From the NCBI GenBank assembly GCA_005790265.1, contig SXVE01000119.1, forward strand, positions 1-7,377: 7,377 bases of DNA. The letters run 5' to 3'. Shown in pieces: positions 5,884-7,377 of this stretch. Source of the DNA: Acidobacteriota bacterium. Its GTDB lineage: Bacteria > Acidobacteriota > Blastocatellia > Pyrinomonadales > Pyrinomonadaceae. Positions within the stretch are counted from its first letter, which is position 1; each line of letters starts with the position of its first letter. The position numbers and the translations under genes were made by a program. The notes under the pieces are model-generated. The model was not told the DNA's origin. It did no database searches and worked only from the letters and a program-made list of their open reading frames with translations.

Positions 5884-7377
5884 ATGAACGACTTTCGCCG
5901 ACTCTTAAAATATCTCCGTCCGCACTGGCTGACGTTTGCGCTCGCCATCGTCGCGATGATTTTCGTCGCCGTTTTTGAAACGGCAATCGGCGCACTGCTC
6001 GTGCCGATTTTCGATCAATTCGTCGGCAAAACCGCCGTTCAATCGGAAACGTTGTTCGATTTACAGAAATACATTCCGTTCGACAACTGGCTGCGCGCGT
6101 GGGCGATGATTTCGGTGCTGCTTTTTTCGTTTACGGTTTTAAAAGGCATCGCCGAATATTTCTCGTCTTATTTGATGGCGAAAATCGGACAAACCAGCGT
6201 TTATAATCTGCGCCTCGAACTTTACGAGCATCTGCTCGGTCAATCGGTTTCATTTTTTGAAAAACAGCGCACGAATTATCTGGTTTCGCGTCTCGTCAAC
6301 AGCTGCTCGGCAATCGAACAGGCAGTTTCCGCCAATCTGCGCGACGTTCTGCGCGAAAGTTTTCTGCTCATCGCTTTTCTGAGCGCGGCGTTTTCCTATA
6401 ACTGGCGATTGATGACCGGAGCTTTGATTATCGCGCCGATCATCGGAATTTTAACTTCCAAATTCAGCAAAGCCCTGCGCAAACTCGCCGAAGAATCTTA
6501 CGAAGGCAACAAGCTTTTAACCGACACGGCGCAGGAAACGCTTTCCAATCAAACCATCGTCAAGGCTTATACGGCGGAAGAGCGCGAAAAGTTACGATTC
6601 TCGCGCGTGGCGCAGATTATCGCGCGCGCCAATCTGCGTTCGGGCAGAATCGCCGCGACTTCGCCGCCGACCATCGAAATCATTGGTTTCGCCGCGATTA
6701 TTATTCTGCTTTATTTCGGTTTGCGCGAAATCAACGCCGGAAATATGGAATCGGCGCAGTTTTTTACGTTTTTGTTTTTTCTGTTTCGCAGTTACGATCC
6801 GATGCGGAAAATCTCGCGCCAGCACAATGAGCTGACTAAAGCGTTCGCCGCGGCGCGCGATGTTTGGGACGTGCTCGATGTTAACGAAATGCTGCCCGAA
6901 AAAGCGAACGCCGCCGAATTAAAACCGCTCGCCGACAAGATATCTTTGCGCGACGTTTCGTTTAACTACGAAAATTCCGACAAAAAAATTCTCAAATCAA
7001 TCAGTTTAGACATTCCGAAAGGCGCGGTCGTCGCGCTCGTCGGCGAATCGGGCGGCGGGAAATCGAGTTTGATCAAATTGATTCAACGGCTTTACGATCC
7101 GAACGGCGGCGCGATTTACTGGGACGAAACCGATTTGCGCGACGCGCGAATTTTGAGCCTCAAAAAACAAATCGCGCTCGTTACGCAGGAAACCGTTTTG
7201 TTTAACGACACGATTCGCTACAACATTTCCTACGGCAATCCGCACGCAACCGACGAGGAAATCCGCGAAGCGGCGCGCATCGCGTTTGCCGATGAATTTA
7301 TCGAAGAACTAACCGAAAAATACGACACGATTGTCGGCGAGCGCGGCATTTTCCTGTCCGGCGGACAGCGCCAGCGC
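5884..7377 (+). CDS. MsbA-like ABC exporter (membrane domain fused to ATPase), 3' end outside window
   Basis: An inner-membrane half-transporter of the lipid A/lipid/multidrug exporter family; 498 residues are visible of a usual 570-600. Hydrophobic segments at about 16-38, 72-96, 154-172, 176-194, 264-284 and 290-304 fit the six-helix exporter fold, with the family's coupling stretch ETLSNQTIVKAYTAEE at 218-233. The nucleotide-binding domain starts near 352: A-loop Tyr362, Walker A GESGGGKSS at 387-395, Q-loop Gln435 (VTQETVLFNDTI), X-loop-like VGERG at 484-488 and signature LSGGQ at 491-495. The window ends at QRQR, so Walker B and the switch histidine are not seen. ATG 5884 is the first start after an in-frame TAA at 5875-5877. 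No Shine-Dalgarno motif is visible before it (TTGCTAACCGCCG), unlike its neighbours. It is divergent from the OmpA-family gene. MsbA is the closest guess; a multidrug or peptide exporter remains possible. Confidence 0.9.
   Translation, partial: MNDFRRLLKYLRPHWLTFALAIVAMIFVAVFETAIGALLVPIFDQFVGKTAVQSETLFDLQKYIPFDNWLRAWAMISVLLFSFTVLKGIAEYFSSYLMAKIGQTSVYNLRLELYEHLLGQSVSFFEKQRTNYLVSRLVNSCSAIEQAVSANLRDVLRESFLLIAFLSAAFSYNWRLMTGALIIAPIIGILTSKFSKALRKLAEESYEGNKLLTDTAQETLSNQTIVKAYTAEEREKLRFSRVAQIIARANLRSGRIAATSPPTIEIIGFAAIIILLYFGLREINAGNMESAQFFTFLFFLFRSYDPMRKISRQHNELTKAFAAARDVWDVLDVNEMLPEKANAAELKPLADKISLRDVSFNYENSDKKILKSISLDIPKGAVVALVGESGGGKSSLIKLIQRLYDPNGGAIYWDETDLRDARILSLKKQIALVTQETVLFNDTIRYNISYGNPHATDEEIREAARIAFADEFIEELTEKYDTIVGERGIFLSGGQRQR

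Noticed and set aside
5615..5995. Minus-strand open frame across the OmpA/MsbA spacer
   Set aside because: It overlaps the starts of both real genes in another frame and has low-complexity Arg/Ser composition with no ribosome site.

Overview
The window looks like ordinary chromosomal DNA from a Gram-negative bacterium, most likely an Acidobacteriota member of the Blastocatellia type. That placement is an inference. It rests on the near-perfect 44-residue FG-GAP repeats of the form DYDGDGKTD-AVxRPSNGxWY behind a secreted S8 protease, on an OmpA-family protein with a DUF4398-like helical region, and on an MsbA-type exporter, which implies an outer membrane. Base composition is intermediate, and codon use looks similar in all four genes. 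I see no tRNA, rRNA, insertion sequence, integrase, CRISPR array or other sign of recent transfer.

Layout. Positions 1-602 (+) hold the C-terminal part of an ABC importer ATPase (PotA/ModC/CysA-like, with a TOBE domain) that runs off the left edge. A very strong palindromic terminator at 624-663 separates it from a convergent minus-strand gene at 692-3913. That gene encodes a secreted subtilisin-family (S8) protease with a double propeptide-like region, a KP-43-like beta domain and six C-terminal FG-GAP repeats. Upstream of the protease, on the same strand, lies an OmpA-family envelope protein at 4122-5675, with signal peptide, DUF4398-like region, long coiled coil and OmpA peptidoglycan-binding domain. 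A long-loop terminator-like inverted repeat at 4044-4108 makes a shared operon unlikely. From 5884 to the right edge (+), divergent from the OmpA-family gene, runs an MsbA-like exporter (membrane domain fused to ATPase) that is cut immediately after its LSGGQ signature.

How the genes fit together. Three of the four products act in or across the cell envelope: the exporter in the inner membrane, the OmpA-like protein between outer membrane and peptidoglycan, and the protease outside the cytoplasm. The fourth is the ATPase subunit of an importer. They are not an obvious single pathway: strands alternate and terminators lie between them. Two 208-bp intergenic spacers (3914-4121 and 5676-5883) carry the regulatory DNA. 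I did not find a convincing new biological system. The most notable features are an Asn in place of the switch histidine in the importer ATPase, a non-standard histidine motif in the protease, and the regular 132-bp repeat array encoding its C-terminus.
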